From Acidobacteriota bacterium (GTDB lineage: Bacteria > Acidobacteriota > Blastocatellia > Pyrinomonadales > Pyrinomonadaceae): a DNA stretch of 64,000 nucleotides. Positions 40,345-48,328 of this stretch are shown piece by piece. The stretch spans positions 1-64,000 of the forward strand of contig JAHBSL010000015.1 in assembly GCA_019639135.1 (NCBI GenBank), written 5' to 3'. Position 1 is the stretch's first letter. Each line of letters opens with the position of its first letter. Both the position numbers and the translations under genes were made by a program. The notes beneath the pieces are model-generated. The model had not been told where the DNA came from, ran no database searches, and saw only the letters and a program-made list of their open reading frames with translations.

Positions 40345-40487
40345 GGAGAGCGGACACTCCTGTCCGCATGAGTGCGAAGCACGAAGGCAGTTCCGAAAAT
40401 TTGGACACCTTAGTGAGACTGAACGGCTCAATTTAACACACCGTTTTCGCCGCACTGCGGCGATGCGGACAAGAGTGTCCGCGCTCC
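40345..40487. repeat. Palindromic element, copy C (reverse orientation)
   Basis: 143 bp with the same ends as copies A and B but inverted relative to them: GGAGAGCGGACACTCCTGTC at the left and GACAAGAGTGTCCGCGCTCC at the right. The inner left half contains GCATGAGTGCGAAGCACGAA, matching the right end of copy A. It fills most of the gap between the SDR and hldD genes. Confidence 0.88.
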
Positions 40488-40539
40488 ATCCCTTCCGACA
40501 ATATGCACCGTCTGGGCGACGGGTGTATCATTTTCAAGT

Positions 40540-41544
40540 ATGTCGAAGAGTAGGATCATCGTAACCGGTGGGGCGGGGTTCATTGGGAGTGCCGTTGTTT
40601 GGCGGCTGAGTGAACTGGGCGTTGACGATATTTTGGTCGCTGACCGGATGGATGAGACGGACAAGTGGAAGAACCTTGCGCCGCTCCGGTTTGCGGATTA
40701 CATTGATGCCGACGACTTTGCCGAAGAGCTGGACCTGCACACTGATGTCGCGTGCGTTTTCCACCTCGGGGCGTGTTCCTCAACGACCGAGACCGATGCG
40801 GACTATATGTTCCGCAACAACTTCGAATATACAAAGCTGCTGGCGATGTGGGCGGTGGCCCACGACACGCGGTTCATTTACGCCTCATCGGCCGCGACCT
40901 ACGGCGACGGCTCGGCCGGAATGGCGGATGGTTTCGAACAACTCGGGAACCTTCGGCCGCTGAATGTTTACGGCTACTCAAAGCATCTCTTCGATCAATG
41001 GGCGACGAGGAAAGGGCTCTTCGACAAGATCGTCGGCTTGAAATACTTCAACGTCTTTGGGCCGAATGAGGACCACAAGGGCGACATGCGGTCGCTTGTA
41101 AACAAGGCGTTCGATCAGATAAATTCGACGGGCAAGCTACAGCTTTTCAAGAGCGCAAACCCCGACTATGCCGATGGCGAGTTCGGCCGGGATTTTGTTT
41201 ATATCAAAGATGCGGTTGATATGACGCTGCATTTCTGGGATTCAGGAGCCCTTACCGACGTGCGGGCCTCTGGCAATCGCGGCGGGTTGTTCAATGTCGG
41301 CTCGGGGCGGATGAACACCTGGAACGCTCTTGCCGATGCGATCTTCAAGGCCCTCGATCTGCCGCGGAACGTCGAGTTCATCGAGATGCCCGAGCATCTC
41401 CGCGACCGCTATCAATATCACACCCAAGCTGATCTCACCCGCATCCGCGATTCCGGCTATACCGCGGAGACAACCCCGCTCGATTCGGCAGTCGCCGATT
41501 ATGTGAGAAACTATCTGGTTCCGGGCAAGCATCTCGGAGACTAG
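40540..41544 (+). CDS. hldD: ADP-L-glycero-D-manno-heptose 6-epimerase
   Basis: A 334-residue extended SDR that epimerises ADP-D-glycero- to ADP-L-glycero-D-manno-heptose for the LPS inner core. The NADP motif is VTGGAGFIGSAVVW. FHLGACSSTTETDADYMFRN and the active-site YGYSKHLFDQWA match HldD closely, with the later FGRDFVYIKDAV, and KYFNVFGPNEDHKGDM. Length is normal. It supports a Gram-negative envelope with heptosylated LPS. ribF starts 4 bp downstream, so the two are co-transcribed. Confidence 0.96.
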   Translation: MSKSRIIVTGGAGFIGSAVVWRLSELGVDDILVADRMDETDKWKNLAPLRFADYIDADDFAEELDLHTDVACVFHLGACSSTTETDADYMFRNNFEYTKLLAMWAVAHDTRFIYASSAATYGDGSAGMADGFEQLGNLRPLNVYGYSKHLFDQWATRKGLFDKIVGLKYFNVFGPNEDHKGDMRSLVNKAFDQINSTGKLQLFKSANPDYADGEFGRDFVYIKDAVDMTLHFWDSGALTDVRASGNRGGLFNVGSGRMNTWNALADAIFKALDLPRNVEFIEMPEHLRDRYQYHTQADLTRIRDSGYTAETTPLDSAVADYVRNYLVPGKHLGD

Positions 41545-41548
41545 CGGA

Positions 41549-42502
41549 ATGAAGATCTTTCACGGTACAGAGAACGCGAATATACAGAAGCCGACAGTCC
41601 TGACGCTCGGCGTTTTTGACGGGCTCCACCTCGGGCATCAGCGGATAATGGAGACCGTGGCCGAGCGGGCGGCGGCAGTTGGGGCTATCGCGACGGCGAT
41701 CACATTTGATCCGCACCCGCGGGCAGTGCTTCATCCGGAGTCGGCACCGCCTCTTCTGCAGACGCTCGATCAACGGCTTGCAAATCTTGAGGTGCTTGGC
41801 ATCGAGCAAGCGATCGTCATTGCCTTTGACCGCGAGTTTGCCCAACAGCCGGCAGAGGATTTCATCACCGCGATCATTCAGGACCGCCTTCATGCGAAGG
41901 AAGTGCATCTCGGAAAGGATTTTGCCTTTGGCCGCGGCCGGAGCGGGAACATCGAACTGCTTAAAAAAATGAGCGCCGAACTCGACTTCGTTGCCGAAGA
42001 GGTTCCCGAAGTTCGGCTGCGCGGACATCGGATAAGCTCTTCGCGTATCCGCGCCTTGCTCGGCGAGGGGCGAGTAAATCTTGCCCGCCGGATGCTCGGC
42101 CGGCCGTACGGAGTTGAAGGCGTGATCGAACGCGGAGCCCAACGAGGGCGGACGATCGGTTTCCCGACCGCAAACCTCAAACCGCATAACCGGGTGATCC
42201 CAAAGTTCGGCGTCTATGCAACGGCAACTTTGGTCGATGGCACTTGGCGGCGGAGCATTACGAACATCGGCGTTCGGCCGACGTTTGAGAACGACGCCGA
42301 ACCCTCGATAGAGTCATACATCTTTGATTTCGAGGGCGACCTCTACGGCGACGTGCTCCGCGTGCGGTTCCTTCACCGCATTCGTGACGAGCGTAAGTTC
42401 AATGGAATAGACGAGTTGCGGGCACAGATCGAGCGAGATACCGCGAGGGCGAGGAACTATTTCAGCCGGCCGGGCGTAAAGAATATGCTAGATTTGTTGT
42501 GA
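41549..42502 (+). CDS. ribF: Bifunctional riboflavin kinase / FAD synthetase
   Basis: A 317-residue enzyme that makes FMN and then FAD. The N-terminal adenylyltransferase half has LTLGVFDGLHLGHQRIMETV (nucleotide-binding HxGH region) and LGKDFAFGRGRSGNIELLKK, with ISSSRIRALLGEGRVNLARR. The C-terminal kinase half begins at GVVIERG-like GVEGVIERGAQRGRTIGFPT and includes VYATATLVDGTW and NIGVRPTF, then VESYIFDFEGDLYGDVLRVR with one change (IESYIFDF). It follows hldD within 4 bp. Housekeeping gene of normal length. Confidence 0.96.
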   Translation: MKIFHGTENANIQKPTVLTLGVFDGLHLGHQRIMETVAERAAAVGAIATAITFDPHPRAVLHPESAPPLLQTLDQRLANLEVLGIEQAIVIAFDREFAQQPAEDFITAIIQDRLHAKEVHLGKDFAFGRGRSGNIELLKKMSAELDFVAEEVPEVRLRGHRISSSRIRALLGEGRVNLARRMLGRPYGVEGVIERGAQRGRTIGFPTANLKPHNRVIPKFGVYATATLVDGTWRRSITNIGVRPTFENDAEPSIESYIFDFEGDLYGDVLRVRFLHRIRDERKFNGIDELRAQIERDTARARNYFSRPGVKNMLDLL

Positions 42503-42511
42503 GGTGGGTTT

Positions 42512-42790
42512 ATGAGCATCACGATCGAAATTTCCGAGAGCACCGAGCGAAAGATCCGAGACCGAGCAGAGAAGATCGGCCAGCCGGTCGACAAGGTCGT
42601 TGGAGACCTGGTCGAGGAGGTCTGGGACGATCATTTTCCTGGCGAAGTTGCGTCGGAGACAAGTGATAAAAAGCTCACTATTAACGATCTTACCGGCATC
42701 TTCTCGTCGAAATCACCCGTGGACACGTCGACTCGCGCCTCAGAGATCATGCGAACGGAGCTCGGTTTGTCGAGTATTGGTCAAGAATAG
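42512..42790 (+). CDS. Probable VapB-type antitoxin
   Basis: A 92-residue acidic protein: MSITIEISESTERKIRDRAE, GQPVDKVVGDLVEEVWDDHF, then a flexible tail (TSTRASEIMRTELGLSSI). The N-terminal half resembles a ribbon-helix-helix or short alpha-helical antitoxin domain, and the tail could wrap the toxin. The PIN gene starts 2 bp after its stop codon. The antitoxin role rests mainly on this arrangement. Confidence 0.7.
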   Translation: MSITIEISESTERKIRDRAEKIGQPVDKVVGDLVEEVWDDHFPGEVASETSDKKLTINDLTGIFSSKSPVDTSTRASEIMRTELGLSSIGQE

Positions 42791-42792
42791 AC

Positions 42793-43206
42793 ATGCGCTA
42801 CATTCTTGACTCCGGATTTCTCTACGCTCGTCTGAACGACCAGGATACCAATCACGCCGCCGTGCGTTCGGTCGCGTTGCATGCGAGCGACTTGATCATT
42901 CTGCCCGTTCCGGCAATAACGGAGATCACCTTTCTATTAAGTCGTGACATTGGAACGCATGCGGTCGCGGAGTTTATCCAAGCTCTGCCGAAATCGAACT
43001 TTATACTCGAGGTTCCGACGCCCGAAGATTACGAGCGGTCTGCCGTGATCCTAAGGAAATACGACGACAACAACATTGATTTCGTTGATGCGTGCATTGT
43101 GGCGATGGTGGAGCGGTTACGTATTACGAAGATCCTGACGGTTGACAGGCGGCATTTTAGTGTCTTTAGGCCGCAGCATTGCGAGGCCTTCGAGCTGGTG
43201 CCGTAA
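42793..43206 (+). CDS. PIN-domain toxin (VapC-type)
   Basis: A 137-residue PIN-domain protein. The acidic residues that hold Mg2+ are visible: Asp6 in RYILDSGFLYARL, Glu in PVPAITEITFLLS, Asp in NIDFVDACIVAMVERL and Asp in ILTVDRRHFSVFRP. The C-terminal LTVDRRHF pattern is common in VapC. It is downstream of an antitoxin-like gene with a 2-bp gap and ahead of the UbiB gene on the same strand. Target RNA unknown. Confidence 0.9.
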   Translation: MRYILDSGFLYARLNDQDTNHAAVRSVALHASDLIILPVPAITEITFLLSRDIGTHAVAEFIQALPKSNFILEVPTPEDYERSAVILRKYDDNNIDFVDACIVAMVERLRITKILTVDRRHFSVFRPQHCEAFELVP

Positions 43207-43218
43207 CGATTCGGATGA

Positions 43219-45060
43219 GTGTCCCGGAATTCGCGAACGGGCAATGACCGGCGAACGAGAAGTACACACAAACGCATCGAAAGAGGCTTGAGCGGCGAAG
43301 ACTATAGCTGGATGAAAGATTTAACGAAAGAGCAACGGCTGGCGGTGATCGAGCCAGCGACTCCGGCACGTAACGGCGCAAACGGCAAGGCCCCGCGGCC
43401 GATGGTCGCGACCGAAGAACTGCCGATCTCGAAATACGTTACCAACGACCAGATCATCGCCGAGGAAAAATTTCTCGCCAAGAAAGAATCCGAGGTCGAA
43501 CGCCGCTACACTGGCCTCCGCGGCTGGTTCCGCATCGTGCACGTTTCGGCCGTTATCGGTAAGCTCGCCCTTTATCTATACCTCGATCAATACGAGATGC
43601 ACCGAAAGGCGCAGCTCCGCCACGCGAGGGAGAGAATGAAGACCGCCGAGCGGCTGACCCGAGCGGCAGTTTACGGCGAAAAGCTCTACGGGATCCGGCT
43701 TTGGTTCTTTCACAAGACGATGCTGCTGCTCCGCCGCTTTTTCCTCGGCAGCGAGCTCAACCGCGAGGTCAACCAGGAGAAGCAGGCCGTTTGGCTCAAG
43801 GAAAAGCTGATCGAGCTCGGGCCGACCTTTATTAAGATCGGGCAATCGATGGGCACGCGGGCGGACCTTCTGCCGCTGCCGTTCGTCATTGCGCTCGGCG
43901 AACTGCAGGACAACGTCCCGCCGTTCGATAACGAGATCGCCTTCGCCCGGATCGAGAAAGAGCTTGGGCTAAAGATCAACGAAGTTTATAAGGAATTCGA
44001 GCTTAAGCCGGTCGCTGCCGCATCGCTCGGGCAGGTCTATCGGGCACGGCTCCACACCGGCGAAGAGGTCGCCGTAAAGGTCCAGCGGCCGAACCTCGAA
44101 GCGACGATCAAGGGCGACCTTGAGATATTGCGGAAGGTGGCGGACTTTGCCGAACGCTACCCGCAGCTCAACGAAAACGCCGATTGGTCCGGGATGCTCC
44201 GCGAATTTAACGAGACCATCCACGAAGAGATGGACTACGCCGCCGAGGGGCAGAACGCCGAGCGGTTCCGCGAGAATTTCAAGGGCTGGGACAATGTTCA
44301 CGTTCCGAAGATCTATTGGAACGCCACAACCTCGAAGGTGCTGACGATGGAGTACATCCACGGCACGAAGGTCACAGACCTCGAACGGCTTGCGGCTCAG
44401 CAAATAGCTCCGGAAAAAGTGAATCGTCTTTTGATCCGGACGTATCTCAAACAGCTTTTGGAAGACGGGTTCTTCCACGCCGATCCGCATCCGGGCAATC
44501 TACTCGTAATGCCGGATGGGCGGCTTGCGTTCTTTGACTTTGGCATGGTCGGGCGCATCTCGCCGGAACTGCAGTCAAAGATGATCGATGCGTTCTTCCA
44601 CGTGGTCGGGAAAGACCCGGCGGGCATTGCCCAGGACCTGATCGACCTCGATTTTCTCAAGCCTGGGGTCGATGCCTCGGCCGTCCGGCCGGTAGTCGAG
44701 AAGATGTTCGAGTTTCATTTGAACCTGAAGCTCAAGGACGTAAATTTCAAGGAACTGACCTATGACCTGGCGGATGTGATGTACGATTACCCGTTCCGCC
44801 TGCCGTCCAATTTTACTTACATAATGCGGGCTTTGATGACGCTCGAGGGCATTGGCATTATCACCGACCCCGAGTTCAATTTCTTTGAAACGGCAAAGCC
44901 CTACGCCAAGGAATTCATGCTCAAACGCGAGGGCCGCGACTTCCGCAAGATCTTCGTCGATAAGCTGATGGGCCGCGAGGACGGCGGTAAGATCGACTGG
45001 GACCGCACCTGGAAACTCGCCAAGATGGCGGTGAAGACGGTTTTGAATACCGGAAAGTAA
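43219..45060 (+). CDS. ABC1/UbiB-family atypical kinase
   Basis: A 613-residue membrane-associated protein-kinase-like ATPase of the ABC1/ADCK/UbiB family, linked to quinone biosynthesis. The KxGQ-type motif reads TFIKIGQSMGTRADLLPLPF, the Ala-rich nucleotide loop VAAASLGQVYRARLHTGEEV, the catalytic Lys AVKVQRPNLE, and the active site HADPHPGNLLVMPDG followed by FFDFGMVGRIS. A GTG at 43219 opens the frame; an ATG at 43312 (MKDLTKEQRL) is an alternative and neither has a strong ribosome-binding site. The first 170 residues (basic, helical) are a longer N-terminal extension than usual. Confidence 0.92.
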   Translation: MSRNSRTGNDRRTRSTHKRIERGLSGEDYSWMKDLTKEQRLAVIEPATPARNGANGKAPRPMVATEELPISKYVTNDQIIAEEKFLAKKESEVERRYTGLRGWFRIVHVSAVIGKLALYLYLDQYEMHRKAQLRHARERMKTAERLTRAAVYGEKLYGIRLWFFHKTMLLLRRFFLGSELNREVNQEKQAVWLKEKLIELGPTFIKIGQSMGTRADLLPLPFVIALGELQDNVPPFDNEIAFARIEKELGLKINEVYKEFELKPVAAASLGQVYRARLHTGEEVAVKVQRPNLEATIKGDLEILRKVADFAERYPQLNENADWSGMLREFNETIHEEMDYAAEGQNAERFRENFKGWDNVHVPKIYWNATTSKVLTMEYIHGTKVTDLERLAAQQIAPEKVNRLLIRTYLKQLLEDGFFHADPHPGNLLVMPDGRLAFFDFGMVGRISPELQSKMIDAFFHVVGKDPAGIAQDLIDLDFLKPGVDASAVRPVVEKMFEFHLNLKLKDVNFKELTYDLADVMYDYPFRLPSNFTYIMRALMTLEGIGIITDPEFNFFETAKPYAKEFMLKREGRDFRKIFVDKLMGREDGGKIDWDRTWKLAKMAVKTVLNTGK

Positions 45061-45098
45061 ACCTTGCATCGATGGGTTCACTGTTTTACGATACTCTT

Positions 45099-45311
45099 AT
45101 GGATGCTGATACCGTAAAACTATCGTCAAAGTTTCAGGTGGTTATTCCGCAAAGGGTGAGAGAGCGAATGAACCTCAAGCCCGGGACTCGGTTTCGCGTC
45201 GTTGATGTCGGCGGAACTATTGAAATGATCCCGATCCGGCCGGTTCGAGAAATGCGAGGCCGTTTCAAGGACATCGACACGAATATTGAGCGCGAGGATG
45301 ACCGGTTGTGA
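45099..45311 (+). CDS. AbrB-type antitoxin
   Basis: A 70-residue protein starting MDADTVKLSSKFQVVIPQRV, a SpoVT/AbrB DNA-binding domain (SKFQVVIPQRVRERMNLKPG). The C-terminal tail (REMRGRFKDIDTNIEREDDR) should bind the toxin. The ATG at 45099 was preferred over one nine codons upstream because it matches family starts. Its TGA overlaps the GTG of the PIN gene (GTGA), the usual antitoxin-first arrangement. Confidence 0.88.
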   Translation: MDADTVKLSSKFQVVIPQRVRERMNLKPGTRFRVVDVGGTIEMIPIRPVREMRGRFKDIDTNIEREDDRL

Positions 45312-45679
45312 GCGGCCTTAATGTTGTCGATTCGTCCGGTTGGCTGGAATACCTGAAAGGCTCGGATCGGGCTGACTTGTTTGCTCCCGCTGCCGAGGAT
45401 CAGGCCAGCTTGATCGTGCCCATAATTACGGTGTACGAGGTGTACAAGAAGTTTCGTCGTGAGCGGACCGAACGGGATGCTCAGGAAGCGATAGGAACGA
45501 TGATGAACGGCAAAGTCGTCAATCTTGACCTATCTCTGGCAATAGATGCCGCGAAACTCAATCTTCCGCTAGCGGACAGCATCATTTACGCGACCGCCCA
45601 GTACCATCAGGCAACGCTCTGGACACAGGATGAGGATTTTGAAGGCCTCCCGGGTGTCCGTTATTTTCCAAAGGTATGA
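45308..45679 (+). CDS. PIN-domain toxin (VapC-type)
   Basis: A 123-residue PIN-domain protein beginning at GTG. Acidic residues: Asp7 in LNVVDSSGWLEYL, Glu in ITVYEVYKKFRRE, Asp in LPLADSIIYATAQYHQATLW and Asp in TQDEDFEGLPGVRYF. It is coupled to the AbrB antitoxin by GTGA and to the following SMI1-like gene by ATGA, so three genes are read together. Confidence 0.9.
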   Translation: MSGLNVVDSSGWLEYLKGSDRADLFAPAAEDQASLIVPIITVYEVYKKFRRERTERDAQEAIGTMMNGKVVNLDLSLAIDAAKLNLPLADSIIYATAQYHQATLWTQDEDFEGLPGVRYFPKV

Positions 45680-46203
45680 CAGATCATTCCCCCTTGAGAC
45701 TGCGTGACCGTCTGATTGACGATCTTTTTCGCTACCTTGAAACGCGAGGTGACGTCGTTATGGGTTCTGCGAGCTCGGCCGATGTTGCAGCCCTTGAGTC
45801 TTTGACTTTGCCACTCGAGCTTAAACGTGTCTTACAGTGGAACTGGCCAGTTCAGTTAGGGAGGGTTGGACCTTATAGTTTGTATGGTGTCACCGACCTG
45901 CTTTCCGATGAAGACCTTACGTTACTCATGGATGTGGGCATGCTTCCGATTGGTTATGCGATTAACGGTGACCCGCTGGTTATCAAGTTCTCAGACAGTC
46001 AGTATGAAGTTGGCCTTATTAGCCATGATGAGTACTGGGAGGACCGATCAGCGGGTCCAGAGAATTGTTATGTAACGGTCACAAGTTCTTTAGATGAGCT
46101 ACTCTGGCGCGCGGCTGAGAGCAAGTTTCTCCCCGTCGATTTTTACGCGGCCTCTGAGTTGGCCGAAATGAGGGCTGAGTTTGATTATACGTCCCCGTCC
46201 TGA
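45676..46203 (+). CDS. SMI1/KNR4 (SUKH)-like protein
   Basis: A 175-residue acidic protein. The order of elements (ETRGDVVMGSASSADVAALE, LPLELKRVLQWNWP, YSLYGVTDLLSDEDLTLLMD, LPIGYAINGDPLVIKFSDSQ, YEVGLISHDEYW) fits the SUKH fold: an N-terminal helix region, a strand with the P-hydrophobic-E-hydrophobic pattern, then strands with Gly-Asp-Pro. SUKH proteins are often immunity proteins in polymorphic toxin systems. It overlaps the PIN toxin stop (ATGA). Whether it modulates that module or is only co-transcribed is not known; the SUKH assignment is moderate. Confidence 0.65.
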   Translation: MTDHSPLRLRDRLIDDLFRYLETRGDVVMGSASSADVAALESLTLPLELKRVLQWNWPVQLGRVGPYSLYGVTDLLSDEDLTLLMDVGMLPIGYAINGDPLVIKFSDSQYEVGLISHDEYWEDRSAGPENCYVTVTSSLDELLWRAAESKFLPVDFYAASELAEMRAEFDYTSPS

Positions 46204-46204
46204 T

Positions 46205-46837
46205 ATGACTCGACGTTCGTTTTTGATCAGATACCATTCGGAGCCGCTCAACGCGAGTGGTGAAAACCCATCGGGACCGTTTTCTTTCGATCTGAATAGC
46301 TATTGGCATGGCGGCATAGCTCCAAAGTCAAGGTCAACCCGGATAAGCGCTTGGTGGAACTTCGACTATTTGGAGGTTGTTTTCGATTATGACGCATTGG
46401 AGCCGTTGGTAATAAATTCGATTCCTGATCGCGTGCAAAAGACCATCGGTCTCTGGGAACGGGATGTCTGCGAGATATTTATTGCTCCTGATAGGAATGA
46501 GCCGCGTCGGTATTTTGAGTTTGAAGTGGCGCCGACCGGAGAATGGCTTGACCTGTCGATCGACCTGACCAGCGGCGAGCGCGTAACTGACTGGGACTAT
46601 AACTCGGGGATGAAAGCGGCGGCAAAGATCGAGGACGGCCGCGTCCTGATGGCGATGAAGATACCATGGGAAGCCTTTGGGCGAAAGCCGAAGGCCGGCG
46701 ATGTCTGGCTCGGCAACATCTTCCGCTGTGTCGGCGAGGACGAAACCCGCGGCTACCTTGCCTGGCAGCCGACAATGACAGAAAAGCCGAACTTCCATGT
46801 TCCCGAGGCGTTCGGCGAGTTTGAGTTTGTAAAGTAA
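46205..46837 (+). CDS. CBM9-like carbohydrate-binding-family protein
   Basis: A 210-residue protein with no signal peptide. RYHSEPLNASGENPSG leads into a beta-sandwich of the family-9 carbohydrate-binding-module type: SAWWNFDYLEVVFDYDALEP, GLWERDVCEIFIAPDRNEP, RYFEFEVAPTGEWLDLSIDL and MAMKIPWEAFGRKPKAGDVW followed by LGNIFRCVGEDETRGYLAWQ. This strand order with W-E-x-D near the start of the fourth strand is the CBM9-like-1 pattern found in many soluble proteins of soil bacteria. It starts 1 bp after the SMI1-like gene. Confidence 0.85.
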   Translation: MTRRSFLIRYHSEPLNASGENPSGPFSFDLNSYWHGGIAPKSRSTRISAWWNFDYLEVVFDYDALEPLVINSIPDRVQKTIGLWERDVCEIFIAPDRNEPRRYFEFEVAPTGEWLDLSIDLTSGERVTDWDYNSGMKAAAKIEDGRVLMAMKIPWEAFGRKPKAGDVWLGNIFRCVGEDETRGYLAWQPTMTEKPNFHVPEAFGEFEFVK

Positions 46838-46879
46838 ATTAGGTTTTGAAATGTGATTTCGTAGGTTGTGAGATCTCTT

Positions 46880-47561
46880 CTCGCCGAGCGGAAAAGCTCC
46901 GCTTTTCCGACAGGCATTCTATACTTCTTTCGCGGCTATGCCGCCAATTTCTATGTTCATCATCTCTCGCAAAACGCCTGCGGTCTATATCACCGCCGTC
47001 ACCCATCACAGGCTTCCGATCTTCCGAACCGACCAACTCAAGCAGGTTCTCTGCCAGGCTTACGCCGAAGCTCGCACAGGCCACGGCATTTTGATCCTTG
47101 CCTACGTTATCATGACCGACCACGTTCATATGCTCGTGAGGTCTGACAAAACGATGAGTGACATACTAAGGTTGATGAACGGTATCTCGGCACGGCGGAT
47201 CATCCAGCACCTGACCGCCAACGGACACGAAAAGTCACTTTTCAAACTCCGCGGTTCTGTACGCGGACGTAACCACAAACATTCGGTTTGGCACCACCAC
47301 ACTGATTCGCTTGAGATATTCGGCGAATCGACGTTCCGCCAGAAGCTCGAATACATCCATCAGAATCCCGTGAGGGCAGGAATGGTCGAAAGGCCGCCGG
47401 ATTATCTTTACTCGAGCGCCAGGATTTGGGCGGGAAGTGAGATCAAGGAAGAACCGCTTCAAGTGGATCATCGTGTGATCCAATGGCGGCAGCACGTGGC
47501 GGCATAGCCGCAAATATTATAGGGCATCACACGGAAAAGCATAGCTTTTCCGCTCGGCGAG
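46880..47561. mobile_element. RAYT unit flanked by nested inverted hairpins
   Basis: The outer pair is a 30-bp inverted repeat (46880-46909 and 47532-47561; CTCGCCGAGCGGAAAAGC and its complement, with 2 mismatches in the loop), each copy folding into CGGAAAAGC / GCTTTTCCG. The inner pair is a perfect 14-bp inverted repeat (GCGGCTATGCCGCC at 46932-46945 and its complement at 47498-47511), again each self-complementary. The RAYT gene lies exactly inside the inner pair: its ATG and TAG are within the two hairpins. Confidence 0.85.
46938..47507 (+). CDS. REP-associated tyrosine transposase (RAYT)
   Basis: A 189-residue Y1 transposase of the IS200-like/RAYT group. The HUH metal motif is IMTDHVHMLVRS (His62, His64), and the nucleophile Tyr139 is in RQKLEYIHQNPVRAGMVERP. 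The N-terminal VYITAVTHHRLPIF and the C-terminal DYLYSSARIWAGSE are the family boundary motifs. RAYTs cut and move REP hairpins as single strands. Here the gene sits between two inverted hairpin pairs, which are probably its own REP substrates. The ATG at 46938 is inside the inner hairpin; a second ATG at 46953 is possible. Confidence 0.93.
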   Translation: MPPISMFIISRKTPAVYITAVTHHRLPIFRTDQLKQVLCQAYAEARTGHGILILAYVIMTDHVHMLVRSDKTMSDILRLMNGISARRIIQHLTANGHEKSLFKLRGSVRGRNHKHSVWHHHTDSLEIFGESTFRQKLEYIHQNPVRAGMVERPPDYLYSSARIWAGSEIKEEPLQVDHRVIQWRQHVAA

Positions 47562-47571
47562 TTTTCAACCT

Positions 47572-48288
47572 TTAGCCTTGAATTAGTTTTTCGTTTACTA
47601 ACAACGCGCCCCAGGCGAGGCTGAAGAGGCCGGCGAGGACGCGGATGCCCTTATTGAGGAAGTCGAAGCGGCCGGCGGTGAAGTGGAGCGGCAGGCCCAT
47701 CAAAACGCTCATTATCATCATTCCTGTGATCGAGCCAACGCCAAAAATCACGAGGTAGAACATAGCAACTGCTGGCGACGAAATGGTCGGCAGCACGAGC
47801 AGCATAAGGCCCGCACTTCCGGCAAGGCCATGGACGATCCCAACCGCGACCGTCCGCGGAGCGAAGCGGTGATGCGAACTTTCGGATGCCTCATCTTTGT
47901 GCACGTGAATGTGGGTATGCGAGTGGCCTTCGTGTTCGTGGGTGTGGGCGTGGATCTTCTCGGCGGTGAGGATCTTTCGTAACGCGTTGAGCCCAAGCAC
48001 GACGAGCATGATCCCGACAATGCCTTCGAGCCAGGCCTCGGTGCTTTCGGAGATCTGCAGCTTGGCGAAGACGACGAGTGCCCCGACCGCGACCAGCGAG
48101 ATGGTATGCCCGAGACCCCAAAAGCCGCCGATGATCGAGGCTGTCCAGAGACGTTTTTGCTCGCTGACGATGGCCGAGACGGCCGCGAGGTGGTCGGCCT
48201 CAACGGCGTGGTAAAGCCCGAATAGAAAGCCGATAATGAGCACGGCGAAGGCGGATTGTTCAGGTGATGGCGAAAGAAGTTGTTCCAT
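47572..48288 (-). CDS. Nickel/cobalt transporter-like membrane protein (UreH/NicO type)
   Basis: A 238-residue inner-membrane protein with about six helices. FGLYHAVEADHLAAVSAIVS and GFWGLGHTISLVAVGALVVF are the paired HX4DH- and GHT-containing motifs of nickel/cobalt permeases and UreH-like exporters. A cytosolic His-rich loop (HAHTHEHEGHSHTHIHVHKD) sits between helices 3 and 4 and probably binds metal. The C-terminal half repeats the fold (VHGLAGSAGLMLLVLPTISS). It may act in uptake or efflux of Ni2+/Co2+; direction is not shown. No urease genes are in the window. Confidence 0.9.
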   Translation of the reverse strand: MEQLLSPSPEQSAFAVLIIGFLFGLYHAVEADHLAAVSAIVSEQKRLWTASIIGGFWGLGHTISLVAVGALVVFAKLQISESTEAWLEGIVGIMLVVLGLNALRKILTAEKIHAHTHEHEGHSHTHIHVHKDEASESSHHRFAPRTVAVGIVHGLAGSAGLMLLVLPTISSPAVAMFYLVIFGVGSITGMMIMSVLMGLPLHFTAGRFDFLNKGIRVLAGLFSLAWGALLVNEKLIQG

Positions 48289-48295
48289 TAAGTGC

Positions 48296-48328
48296 TTCGC
48301 CGGCTAAAGCCGGGACTCCAAACCTAGA
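48296..48328. repeat. Short palindromic repeat, intergenic copy
   Basis: CCGGCTAAAGCCGG at 48300-48313 followed by GACTCCAAACCT. Read on the minus strand, AGGTTTGGAGTCCCGGCTTT matches the copy at 58020-58045, with three differences over about 27 bp. It lies between the transporter and SDR genes and overlaps the SDR stop codon by 3 bp. Confidence 0.7.
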
